Below, in pieces: positions 35,890 to 45,535 of a stretch of 64,000 nt of DNA. The position numbers were made by a program, and so were the translations under genes. Numbering within the stretch: position 1 is the first letter of the stretch; each line of letters begins with the position of its first letter. The stretch comes from Atherix ibis. Its lineage: Eukaryota > Arthropoda > Insecta > Diptera > Athericidae. The DNA is taken from assembly GCA_958298945.1 (NCBI GenBank), contig OY282605.1, forward strand, positions 10,563,811 through 10,627,810, read 5' to 3'. Below the pieces are notes generated by a model. The model was not told where the DNA came from. It saw only the letters and a list, made by a program, of their open reading frames with translations, and searched no databases.

Positions 35890-36248
35890 TGTCCGCGTTC
35901 GAACCGAGGATTCTTCGAGCAATTTTTTGTCCCTACAGAAGAATGAATTCTTTCGGAGTTTATTTAATAATGAAACTCTGAGGCGTTACAGTGACCGCCT
36001 GGTTGTGGATAATATTAAGCTTAATAGGCTGCGGTGGGCGGGAAACTCTACCTTATGGATGAAGAAAATCTTGCCAAGAAAGTCTATGGTAGCTATATTT
36101 ATAGTCCCAGAAAAAAAGAAAGGCCCTTTTTTCTGTGGAGGGATGGCGTTAGGCTGGCAGTATCGACGGTGGGACGCCTAGTTTTTTTGATTTAGCAAGC
36201 CTACCTACATTGGACTCCATGTTGTCGCGCTGTTGATGATGATGATGG
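35890..36248 (+). mobile_element. LINE relic, 3' end
   Basis: The C-terminal tail of a LINE ORF2, readable across frame changes: FEPRILRAIFCPYRR, NEFFRSLFNNETLRRYSD, NIKLNRLRWAGNS (relatives read RLRWAGHV or RLRWLGHV), a glycine/arginine-poor remnant of the usual GRP-rich block, and a closing (GAT)n tract at 36233-36246. Some LINEs end in such a microsatellite instead of poly(A). No 5' part is recognisable. Confidence 0.7.
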
Positions 36249-39200
36249 GAAGATATATTAATTACCATTTGGTCAGTAGAAGCGGCATGTTTGGAATTGC
36301 AGTTTCAACAGCATGGTGAAGATCCTCCTCTTCCAATTAACTATCCCAATCATTCCTTAAGATACCACCATGACCTAGACCTAACGTAATTCAGTATTTT
36401 TGAAACGGATCCATTGATAATCTACAAATGGCGTCCAAAGCTGCAAGAAAAAAGTTATAATTTCAGAATATTTAAGGAGAGTGATTGCAGTCTCAACTGT
36501 AGTCCTAATTGCTCACAATTCTCTAGTGTGAGCTTTGCGCAGCTTAAATTCCATACTAAAATCTTCTCTACCAATAAGGATATCATATTCCCTTAGGAAT
36601 CACCTAATCCATCCACCAATTCTGGGAAATGTTTCCCGTTGAATGACAAAAACACCACCAACTCCGCTCCTAACTGTGGTTTTCAATCCAGACGTGGGAG
36701 GAAGGCTCAGAAATTAAAAGGAATAGTGTGGGTGATATCCTTTTAACTTAGTGATCGTTAAGAAAAGGTTAAAAACGATTTTTTTTATTACCATTTCGAT
36801 AATTTTTATATTATATAAAAAATTTTGCTATCATCATTCTCTATAAATATTAAATATCAACTGTAAAAAAAAATGTTTAATTTAAAAAATCATTGATTTA
36901 AAATTATATGCCTACCTTTAGAACAGCCTGTATTAAAAAGCAGTTTTTTTATTAATTTTTTCTATTTAAACTTTTGTATTATTACCAAAACTAAATGTTC
37001 TATTAAATTTAATGTAATTTCGAACATGCAGTTTAATACTTTGGGTCTATTAATTTTTTCTGCAGTTTTAACTTAAACTTCCACAAAACATTTTTTTTCA
37101 GTTAAAACATTCTTTTTTTTTAACAAAAATTCACTTTTTTTTAATTAGTGTTAATTATTTTTTTAGACTGTAAAAGGCAATTTTCTTTTATACCACGTAG
37201 CGTATTACTAAACCACATGGACTAGTCTGCATCTTTTGAAAATATATTTTCACTTTTAATGAATTCATAACAAAATTTAATTATCTTCATAGAAATTCTA
37301 ATAAACCATGCAAAAAAAAACTTATTTAAATGATACTATTAAAATTTCTGTAAACTAAAATAAACTTTATACCATTTCGTAATAGACTTAATAAATTTCA
37401 TTGTATTTTTAAGAAAAAAAATATATATCTAATCATATAAAGCCCATTACAAATTTCTTTTTAGCCAAGCCCATGAATCTATTAACATACAAAATAAATA
37501 CAAATAAGTCTTCAGAAATCATTCATAAAAATTGGAAGACGACAAAAATCTACACTAAATAAATCTTAACAAAACGATAGTTATTGAAAGCTGCAAAAGA
37601 AAATAAAAATGGGAAAACTTTCTCAATTCATGCTATTACACGTATATATTGTGAATATCAACAAAAAAAAAAAAAAAAAGAAATAATACTCGTATTATAG
37701 ATAAAAACACCTTTTGATAAGCCAACAAAGAAAACAAATTTTCTCGCTCAGTTTTCGTCTTTCGTTATTTAGATTTATGAACATAATCGAATCATTGACA
37801 GCATATATCGTAATTGTGTCATTGTTCAAACCTGTCCTCATACGCATCTGGAACTACAGATCATGGTCAATATAAAATCCATTTAGTAACTTCTTCAGGT
37901 AATGATAATTCTTCACTATTCTTAGCCTAGTCTTTCTATTCGGATATTATCAATCCATAAGGAAGACGAACACGTCTGCTCTATTCACACCCACGTTTTG
38001 CGGATGACTATTCCCAAAGAAATAGAATCGCCGTTGGAAGATTAATTGTTTCGAATTTGTTTCGAGTTAAGAACGACAACGAACGATAGACGAAAATAAT
38101 AAACGTATATTAGTTGAAAATTATTCAACAGGTAATTCGTTTTCGAATTCTGTATCGACTAAGCCCACAGACAGTCCTTTAGCATACAACCAACTATCAG
38201 CAATAGTATCCGGGAATCAGCTCAGGAATTTAGATAACATACCAGCAGAATATAAACAATTTCCTTTTAGAAGCAACTCCTTCGTTCTACTCTTCCGCAG
38301 GTATTCCGTACCATCGTAAATAAATGAAGGTATACTGAAATAAAGTTTTATGATGCCCCAACACTTTTATTTTACAAAGAGATCAATAATTCGATCGTTA
38401 ATATAAATTTCGCTTTTATTGTAGATTCTCTTATTTTCGTTTCATTTCGTTTAGCAAACAATAGAATGGAAAATTTTATATTGTATATTTACAAGTTGGA
38501 TAAATATTGTTCCATAGAAAAGATGGGATTTACCATGAATTAAAGGTTGAAATAAATTGACAATGCCAGTTTTTAAATTACACCTTAACTAGCTACCCAT
38601 CCAATTAACATTAACATAATCACCTCGTTTGCATGCTCTCGTTATCGTTGAATTATGGCAAAATTCAGACTGCCATATTGGAAAGTATATGTTGTGTATT
38701 CCAATGCAAATATAAGAAACCTGATTCCAACATCTCGGATGGTATGTAAATTCATCTTAATCACAATTAGTAAAAGGAAATCGACACGCAAGCCTCATCG
38801 TCAGAGAACATGCTCGACTGGGAATGACCACAATCGTTGAACGGTTGACCAAAGCCTTAATTGATTAAACACATGACATGTCAAGATTCTCTGGCACAAA
38901 AGTGTCCTTTGAATATACACTTAACCGACTGGCTAATGTGTTTTCTTTAATTCAATTACATGAGAATTATGTGCCAGAAGAAATCTGCCAAATAATTCTT
39001 ATTTACGTACGAGTTATGCTTCCATCAAGGGAACTTTGCTTGCATGACCATCTGTTCTGTGTGAACAGAATTTCCTTTGTTGATTCAGGTGGACAATTCA
39101 ATCCTGAACAAAATCCTACAATTTCTGAATTTCGAATATCCCATCTATGTGTAGTCGAGATATTTTTCCAAATGTTCTTAAATCAAAACACGATAAAGTT

Positions 39201-39375
39201 AACAATTCACATCAATTTTTGTGATATTTAAAAAAATATTTAAAAATTTTCGTTATATAAACTAGAAAAGTTATGACTCTCAATTTCTAGAACTACTTAT
39301 TTACTTACACACGAAATGTTATAATATCCTTAATAAAAATCTTTTTTAAAGAATAACATTTATTTTTTAAATATA
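36249..39375. other. AT-rich DNA, no gene recognised
   Basis: About 3.1 kb with nothing I can support. The 117-codon open frame at 38878-39231 (+) has an ordinary amino-acid mix but no motif, signal peptide or domain I recognise. I leave it uncalled. Confidence 0.4.
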
Positions 39376-40291
39376 CCAGGTATATAAGCTTAAATCTGCT
39401 GTTTGGTCATTGATGGCGTGAGTGAGCGTATTAAGCTACCAGGACCACGCCATACTTTTTTTTATGAGTTTGACATCTCTCAACATTAATCAGAGCACAT
39501 TGTAGCAATTTCGTACAACAACATACATTTTTCCTTTGGTAATCATATCTAGTTTTGTGCCAGAAAAAGAGCATACACATATGCGGGAAGCTATGCTTTT
39601 CTGCTTCAATTTGAAGAAATCGGCTGCCAAAGCGCATCGAATGCTTATGGAGGCCTATGGTGACAGTGATTTATCGGAAACAATGTGCCAAGATGGGTTT
39701 CATCGGTTCAAAAACGGCAATTTTGACTTGTGGGACAAGAAGCGTGAAAATCGGCCTAGGAAGGTTCAGCACCATCAATTGCAGGCTCTTTTGGACAAAG
39801 ACGATACCCAATCGCAAAAAATGCTCGCAATGCAATTGGGTTTTACTCAATCAGCCATTTCCATACGTCTAAGTGCCATGGGGAAGATTAAAAAAAAACG
39901 GAAAATGGGTGCCGCATGAACTGAACGATAGGCTGATGGAGCGACGCCTAAACACATGCAAAATCTTGCTTGTCAGACAAAAAAGAAAGTCGTTCCTGCA
40001 TTGGATTATGACAGGTGATGAAAAGTGGATATATTTCGAGAATCCTAAACGCAAGAAATCGTGGGTTGATTCCGGCCAACCATTAACATCTTCCCTAAGA
40101 CCAAATCGCTTCGCAGGGTATCGTCTACTATGAGATATTGAAACCTGATGAAACTATCAAAGCCCACACTATCACCAATAACTGATCAAATTGCACCTTA
40201 CTCTGCATGAAAAATGGACGGATCATCAACGAAAACATGACAAGCTGATTTTCCTCCACGACAACGCACCATCGCACACGTCAAAAATGGT
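39376..40291 (+). mobile_element. Mos1-like mariner, 3'-truncated
   Basis: The third copy of the Mos1-like family. The left inverted repeat CCAGGTATATAAGCTTAAAT starts at 39376 after TA. The transposase frame begins at the position of the normal start, but the ATG reads ATA (about 39547), followed by SSFVPEKEHTHMREAMLF. The N-terminal half (NLKKSAAKAHRMLMEAYGDS, GFHRFKNGNFDLWDKKREN) runs to a frameshift near 39890. The next frame carries KWVPHELNDRLMERRLNTCK and MTGDEKWIYFENPKRKKS. After more indels the copy ends within LIFLHDNAPSHTSKMV at about 40291. The C-terminus with the third catalytic aspartate and the right inverted repeat are missing. Confidence 0.9.
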
Positions 40292-40721
40292 GTGTTCATG
40301 TAGTATGAGGCAGTCGATAGTTCGAATCCAGGAAGTAGCATAGCTCAGTTGTGTGGCGCTAAGTGACATCAGTCGTGTGGCGCTAAAAATTAACAGTTTA
40401 ATATAAATATTGCTGGGAGTGACAAGGCCTGAAGCCTTTAACTTATAAGGTCTAGTTAACGGTATCAGTTCAGGTGGATTTTCTAACCTCTTTACCCAAA
40501 CTGAATGGCAAAGTTTAGTATCAAATGTTGAGCAAAATTAATTATCAAATATTGAACAATATTCATTATCAAATGTTCATCAACGGCGAAATAATAAGAA
40601 GTACAATCTAACCTTACTTTGTTTTTTATCACACCTCAGTCTTTTAGGATTTATCTAAGCCATAATTTGGCGGTCGTGAATAGGCTATACAATAGTTCAT
40701 CCTAATATAGAGAGCCAAAAA
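40292..40721. other. Unassigned sequence adjoining a truncated mariner
   Basis: It starts where the Mos1-like copy breaks off. It holds two copies of a roughly 22-bp motif containing GTGTGGCGCTAA (about 40351-40388). It also has a GTTCGAATCC at about 40321 that resembles a tRNA B box, without a matching A box at the right distance. No gene is seen. Confidence 0.4.
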
Positions 40722-41063
40722 CTATTTGAAGGATTTTGCTCCCTGCAAAATTTTACGGTTTCTCGAAATGATTTTTTTTGAGAGTCCAATCTTCCAAAGA
40801 AGATCCTTTATATTGTCATACTGGTCAAATATCCACCGTCCTAATATATTCTTCTGGTCAGAATTTAGAGCTCCTTCATTCTTTATCACCATTTTGCTCA
40901 CAGTAAAGCATAACTCCACTGTCAAGTTACGATTATTCCCCACTTTTCTTGATTTCATGGATCTGCTCTCACTTGTGTGTCCTTCACATTTCACAATATC
41001 TCCAGTAGTGACCATTTTCTCAAGAATGCAGCATTGCTCGGTATTCAGCATTTTTTTCTTCAT
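40722..41063 (-). CDS. Unknown 113-residue protein, repeated at 48 kb
   Basis: An open frame starting MKKKMLNTEQCCILEK. I do not recognise the family. It is lysine-rich with no signal peptide or membrane segment. Its C-terminal half contains the pattern WIFDQYDNIKDLLWKIGL, which could form amphipathic helices. A diverged, frame-broken relative of its N-terminal two thirds lies at 48268-48515 on the same strand, so this is at least a repeated sequence. It could be a piece of a mobile element or a small gene family. The start at 41063 is supported because the related copy begins with the same MKKKMLNTEQCCI. It lies 30 bp from the long hairpin 41093-41197. Whether it is expressed is unknown. Confidence 0.4.
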   Translation of the reverse strand: MKKKMLNTEQCCILEKMVTTGDIVKCEGHTSESRSMKSRKVGNNRNLTVELCFTVSKMVIKNEGALNSDQKNILGRWIFDQYDNIKDLLWKIGLSKKIISRNRKILQGAKSFK

Positions 41064-41092
41064 CTATTATTTACGTCCATTAACTATTAAAC

Positions 41093-41197
41093 TTTATTCA
41101 ATAATTTTTTTCTAAGCAATTCAAAATAAATACTAATTAAACTATAATTTTAATTAGTATTTATTATGAATTGCTTAGAAAAAAATTATTGAATAAA
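41093..41197. repeat. Hairpin with 46-bp arms, 13-base loop
   Basis: Arms 41093-41138 and 41152-41197 are inverted copies with one or two mismatches; the outer part TTTATTCAATAATTTTTTTC is perfect. There is no ORF inside. Confidence 0.92.
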
Positions 41198-41374
41198 CTT
41201 TTGGCCTTAACATCATAGCTTAAGCCTAATTAAACATAACAAAAAATAGCAATTTCCAAGTCACCAAAATGTTGAATTCGTAAATTTTCTGAAAGCCTAG
41301 AAAAGGATCATATTCTTCAGATTTTTGAAGTATTGCCGAAAATTAATGAAACTGGGATCACTGAGAGCGCCCTG

Positions 41375-41857
41375 GGTCAGATTACTGATATTCAACCTCT
41401 AGTGAGGTCAGATTCCTTATATTCCATCTCAAGTGGGGCCAGATTCCTTATATTCGACTTCTAGTGAAGTCAGATTCCTGATATTCGACCTCTAGTGGGG
41501 TCAGATACCTGATATTCGACCTTTAGTCGGGTCAGATTCCTGATATTCAACCTCTAGTGGTGCCAGATTCCTGATATTCGACCTCTAGTGGGGTCAGATT
41601 CCTGATATTCGACCTTTAGTGATGCCAAATTCCTTATATTCGACCTCCAGTGGTGCCAGATTCCTGATATTCTACCTCTAGTGGGATCAGATTCCTTATA
41701 TTCGGCCTCTAGTGGAATCATATTCCTGATATTCGACCTTTAGTGGTGTCAGATCCCTGATTTTCGACCTCTAGTGGGGTCAGATTACTGATATTCAACA
41801 TATAGTGAGGTCAGATTCCTGCTATACGACCTCTGGTGGGGTCAGATTCATGATATA
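41375..41857. repeat. 31-bp minisatellite, about 15 units
   Basis: The unit is close to GATTCCTGATATTCGACCTC followed by TAGTGGGGTCA. Unit starts at 41380, 41411, 41442, 41473 and 41504 show the 31-bp period. The array is interrupted after position 11 of its last unit by the mariner 41858-43130, and that unit resumes at 43133 (CAACGTCTAGTGGGG). Spacing is constant and there are no unique spacers, so this is not CRISPR-like. Confidence 0.95.
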
Positions 41858-43130
41858 CGAGGGTTGTTCAATAAGTCCTTAGAAAAAGATGGAAAAAAAC
41901 TGTTTTAAAAAAAAAAAAATTTTATTTTGCAACATAATCTCCTTTTAGCTCTATACACTTTTCCAACCGTTTTTCCAAAATTTTTATCCCGTCCAAAAAA
42001 TAGGATTCCGAAAGTTCTACAAAATACTCATCCGTTTGAGCAATGACGTCCTCGTTGGAAGTGAACCGTCGTCCGCCAAGCCATTCCTTCAGATTGGGGA
42101 AAAGAAAATAGTCACTCGGGGCCAAATCTGGTGAATAAGCGGGATGCTGCAACAATTCCATTCTCAATTCCACAATTTTGGCCATGGAAACAGCGCAGGT
42201 GTGCACACGCGCATTGTCCTGATGCAAGAGGATTTTTTTCTTCTTCAGATGGGGGCGTTTCTCTTTGATTTCCTCGCTCAATCGTTGCAATAACGACGCG
42301 TAATACGCTCCTGTTATTGTTTTTCCTTTTTCCAAGTAGATAAAAATGATGCCCTGCGAATCCCAAAAGACCGTGGCCATCACCTTGCCGGCCGATGGCA
42401 CAGTTTTTGCCTTCTTCGGAGCCCGTTCACCCTGGAAAATCCACTGTGATGACTGTCTCTTCATTTCTGGAGTGTAGTAGTGTATCCAGGTTTCGTCCAC
42501 AGTGACATATCGACGAAGGAATTCGGCAGGATTGCGATGAAAGAGTGCCAACATAGCCTTAGAGTCCACTACACGATTGCGCCTATTCTCCTCTGAGAGC
42601 AAACGCGGCACCCATCTTGCCGAAATTTTTTTCACAGACAATTTTGTATATCACATACCTTGTGATATGCCCGTAGCCTCAACTAATTCGCGCACTTTAA
42701 TTCGCCGATCGTTCAAAATCAGATCGTGGATTTTGTCGATGATTTCAGGAGTAGACACCTCAACTGGGCGTCCTGAACGATGTTCATCTTTTGTGGATGA
42801 ACGGCCACGTTTAACTTCATCCACCCAATTGTAAACCATCGCAAACACAGGTGCAGATGTGCCATGAACTGCATCCAACTCGGCTTTGATTTCTTTCGGG
42901 CTTAAGCCTTTCAAATGGAGATGTTTGATGACAGCCCTAAACTCGCTTTTTTCCATTGTTATGCACAAATAAATGTCGTTAACTTTAATCGACGATAGAA
43001 ATTGACTTACACTATGGATCGAGCTGAAATTTTGACAGCTTTCCTGTCAAAAATGCTACTTACAAAAAAAAAATCTTTACTGACACTCGCAATTTCTTGG
43101 ATTTTCTAAGGACTTATTGAACGACCCTCG
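41858..43130 (-). mobile_element. Mariner element (CGAGGGTCG family), copy A
   Basis: A complete 1273-bp element bounded by TA (41856-41857 and 43131-43132). The inverted repeats are CGAGGGTTGTTCAATAAGTC at the left and, inverted, CGAGGGTCGTTCAATAAGTC at the right. Removing the element and one TA restores a minisatellite unit of exactly 31 bp, which proves the borders. Copies B (57814-59000) and C (61041-62291) belong to the same family. The transposase frame is broken (see 41922-42956). Confidence 0.97.
41922..42956 (-). pseudogene. Mariner transposase, copy A, frame broken near 42650
   Basis: Two frames correspond to the intact 349-residue protein of copy C. The N-terminal part (MEKSEFRAVIKHLHLKGLSP to GISQG) runs from 42956 to 42651. 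The catalytic part runs from 42641 to 41922 with VDETWIHYYTPEMKRQSS, LLHQDNARVHTCAVSM and AYSPDLAPSDYFLF, a DD34D triad. Between them the codons for the TVASILHEK stretch are replaced by a few bases that form a small palindrome with the flank (TATCACAAGGTATGTGATA), which breaks the frame. An additional codon is lost in the FIDYLEK block. It is otherwise very close to copy C. Confidence 0.92.
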
Positions 43131-43132
43131 TA

Positions 43133-43194
43133 CAACGTCTAGTGGGGTTAGAACCCTTATTATTTTTGTTTAAGAAGCCCTTAATAGGGTCAGA
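43133..43194. repeat. Continuation of the 31-bp minisatellite
   Basis: The interrupted unit resumes with CAACGTCTAGTGGGGTTAGA, followed by increasingly degenerate sequence containing AATAGGGTCAGA near 43188. Confidence 0.7.
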
Positions 43195-43470
43195 AAAATG
43201 GTACTTGCTGTCAGATCAAAAACTGTAAAGACTTCAAAAATCCATCATGAATCGTGGCCGATTCCATCGAAAAGTTTTTACAGAAAATTGGTATTCCTGC
43301 ATCTTTATGCCCCCTGATTCATCTGATTATAGTCCGTCCGTGTGACTTTTTTTTTGTTCCCAAAGATCAGGAAATACCTGAAAGGACACAATCTTGGTAC
43401 TGATATAAAATAAATTGTTGCAAAAAAATCAATCTATTTACGAATTTTACCACACCTTGTATGCACAATG
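43195..43470 (+). mobile_element. Mariner remnant, C-terminal
   Basis: The plus-strand translation contains a tyrosine/serine-rich DSSDYSPSVCDFFFVPK block (43305-43365), a decayed form of YSPDLAPCDFFLFPK. After a one-base shift comes RKYLKGHNLGTDIK (about 43371-43412). This is the region around the third catalytic aspartate of a mariner transposase. The upstream part is unreadable. Confidence 0.6.
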
Positions 43471-44932
43471 TTTTGTTTTTATTTTTTTTTATATATATAC
43501 GAATATATAAGGTATCTGAGGCAAGAGCCAAGGGCCATTCTGTAGTTACCTGACCATCAGAAAATTTGGCGATTGAATTAAATTCTGAAGCAACATTTGA
43601 TCCTAGAACTTGAATTTTATATTTAACAATAATTGTGCAGTTCTAGTCTAGTACCTGACAATTATATAAAAATTTTCCTTTTTTATAAAAATTATACCAA
43701 AGTTGCTATAATTTTCTATTCAATAATATTTGTACAGTTCAAGTATCTAAAAAATAAATCAAAATTATTAATATAATCAAAATTTTACTAATACTTTCAA
43801 ATTTAGACCATATTTTTTTTTTAAAAAAAAGTATTCGTAATTTCCGAAACCAAAGTTATTTTACTATTATTTGCTCATAAAATTAACATGTCTCTTATTC
43901 CAAGTAGGCAACTTCTAAGAATTTGTAATCTGAAAATAGTTTTAAAATGAAATATTGATCAAATATACTTAATACAAATAGAAAATATTTTAATACAAAT
44001 TTATATTTGTTAGTTTAAATAGGCTTTGTAAAGAGAACGTGTTATCTTTGTGCATTTTTGAATTAACATAACATTGAAAATATCTTACATATATTCAAGT
44101 TTATTGTAGATTTTTCTTTTTTATTTGACAAGATATTTGTCAGTGTTTCAATATGTAAGCATCTACAACTTACTATTTAAAAATGATTTGAATTTTTTCA
44201 AGACTTTGAATATATGGGAAAGAAAATTATTCAATGTTGAATGGTCGATGGTGAAAAATGAAATTAACTGTCATGTAACTAATGGATAGAAACAACATTT
44301 GGAAATTAATGTTAACTGAGCATTGAAATGCATGGAATTAAAAGCATAGCCGACTTTTGTTTGGTCTAAGCTTAGTTTACCATACAAAATATTGTCGACA
44401 TGGTCGATAATAACCATTCAAATGCGATAATATTTTAATCGGTTTAAAATTAACCAAAATCCTTCCATAAATGAATACGTACATTTATACCATATATTAA
44501 CCATTCAAATATTCCATTTTCAATTGGTTATCGTTATATGAATAGATATAGGCAAATATAATAGATTTAAATGTTTAAAAATCTTTTGAACAATTAATTT
44601 CAATACAGTCGTTATACGAACGTTTATTGATTTTATCAATAAATTTTCTTCAAAAAAAAATATATTGATTTTAGAAAAATTCCAAAGATTCGAAGTATTC
44701 GTTTGGGCAAACTTTCACTTTCAGCTATTAGTGGTTTTTATTTTCTCAATAAATATTTTTCTTAAATCCATTTATCAAAGTATTAATAAATGATTTTAGT
44801 GAAAATTATTCTTTGGCAAATAATAGAGGCTGATCTAGATTAGATAGTTTTCGTAACATTTGTTGATATTGATAAGCAATGACTAATTTTTTTGTCTGCA
44901 ATAATTTTATTTTCGAAGCTTTCAAAGCCGTT
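43471..44932. other. AT-rich DNA with a short dispersed repeat
   Basis: 43502-43560 repeats 35366-35425. The rest is A/T-rich sequence without a recognisable gene. Confidence 0.45.
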
Positions 44933-45140
44933 ACCTTGCGCAGTCACGCTTTAACTGGAATCGTCTTTAGCTCCTCAATTATACTCCTTTGGATGATATG
45001 GATGATATCAACAGTGCCAAGACGACGTCCTTTCACATGGTTCCTTTATAGTAGAGCATCAAAAAAGTTACATCCACTTAGACCATTAGAAAAGGGGAGC
45101 TGGGAAACCACAGATCTCATGTTTTTTAGTAAAATCTAAT
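44933..45140 (-). mobile_element. Mariner remnant (KGHHLG type), repeat unit 1
   Basis: The minus strand reads LSGCNFFDALL, HVKGRRLGTVDI and IQRSIIEELKTIPVKA, the C-terminal region of a mariner transposase after the third catalytic aspartate. It is closely similar to 45300-45535. Confidence 0.65.
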
Positions 45141-45229
45141 CAGTGGGGATTATTGTGTAGCAGATCGATTTGTTAATTCAATATGAGATCTGACGAAAAA
45201 TATTTTATTTCTGACTCTCAAGAACTTCT

Positions 45230-45535
45230 TTATAAGCTCTAATGTTAAACGACAATTTGATCTGATAGGAGATGTCATTTGTTCCATTTTTCAATATTCT
45301 TTGATGCTAAAATCCCTTCTGACCGAGGTTGGTCCTCCAGGCTTCAACTGGAATTGTCTTCAGCTCCTCAATTATACTCCTTTGGATGATATCAACAGTT
45401 TCAAGATGATGTCCTTTCACGTGTTTTCTTTAGAGAGGAGCACAAAAAAGTCACACCCACTTAGATCATTTGAAAAGGGGAGCTGGGAAACCACAGATCT
45501 CATATTTTTTAGCAAAATCTAATCTGTGGGGATTC
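45230..45535 (-). mobile_element. Mariner remnant (KGHHLG type), repeat unit 2
   Basis: The minus strand reads LSGCDFFVLLSK, HVKGHHLETVDIIQRSIIEE and LGQKGF. Together with the flank 45231-45268 (ATAAGCTCTAATGTTAAA and following) it matches 47933-48190, so the repeat unit is larger than the transposase scrap. It ends abruptly at about 45535, where Copia sequence begins. Confidence 0.65.

Noticed and set aside
38878..39231. 117-codon open frame
   Set aside because: No recognisable motif, no supporting repeat or homologous copy in the window, and no clear composition shift. It could be an exon but cannot be supported.
40310..40400. tRNA-derived SINE or tRNA gene (GTTCGAATCC B box and a GTAGCATAGCTCAGT A-box-like stretch)
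   Set aside because: The A-box-like stretch lies downstream of the B box instead of upstream, no cloverleaf can be drawn, and no 3' tail is present.
41375..41857. Possible CRISPR-like array
   Set aside because: The 31-bp units abut each other with no unique spacers, and the context is a eukaryotic genome, so this is a minisatellite.
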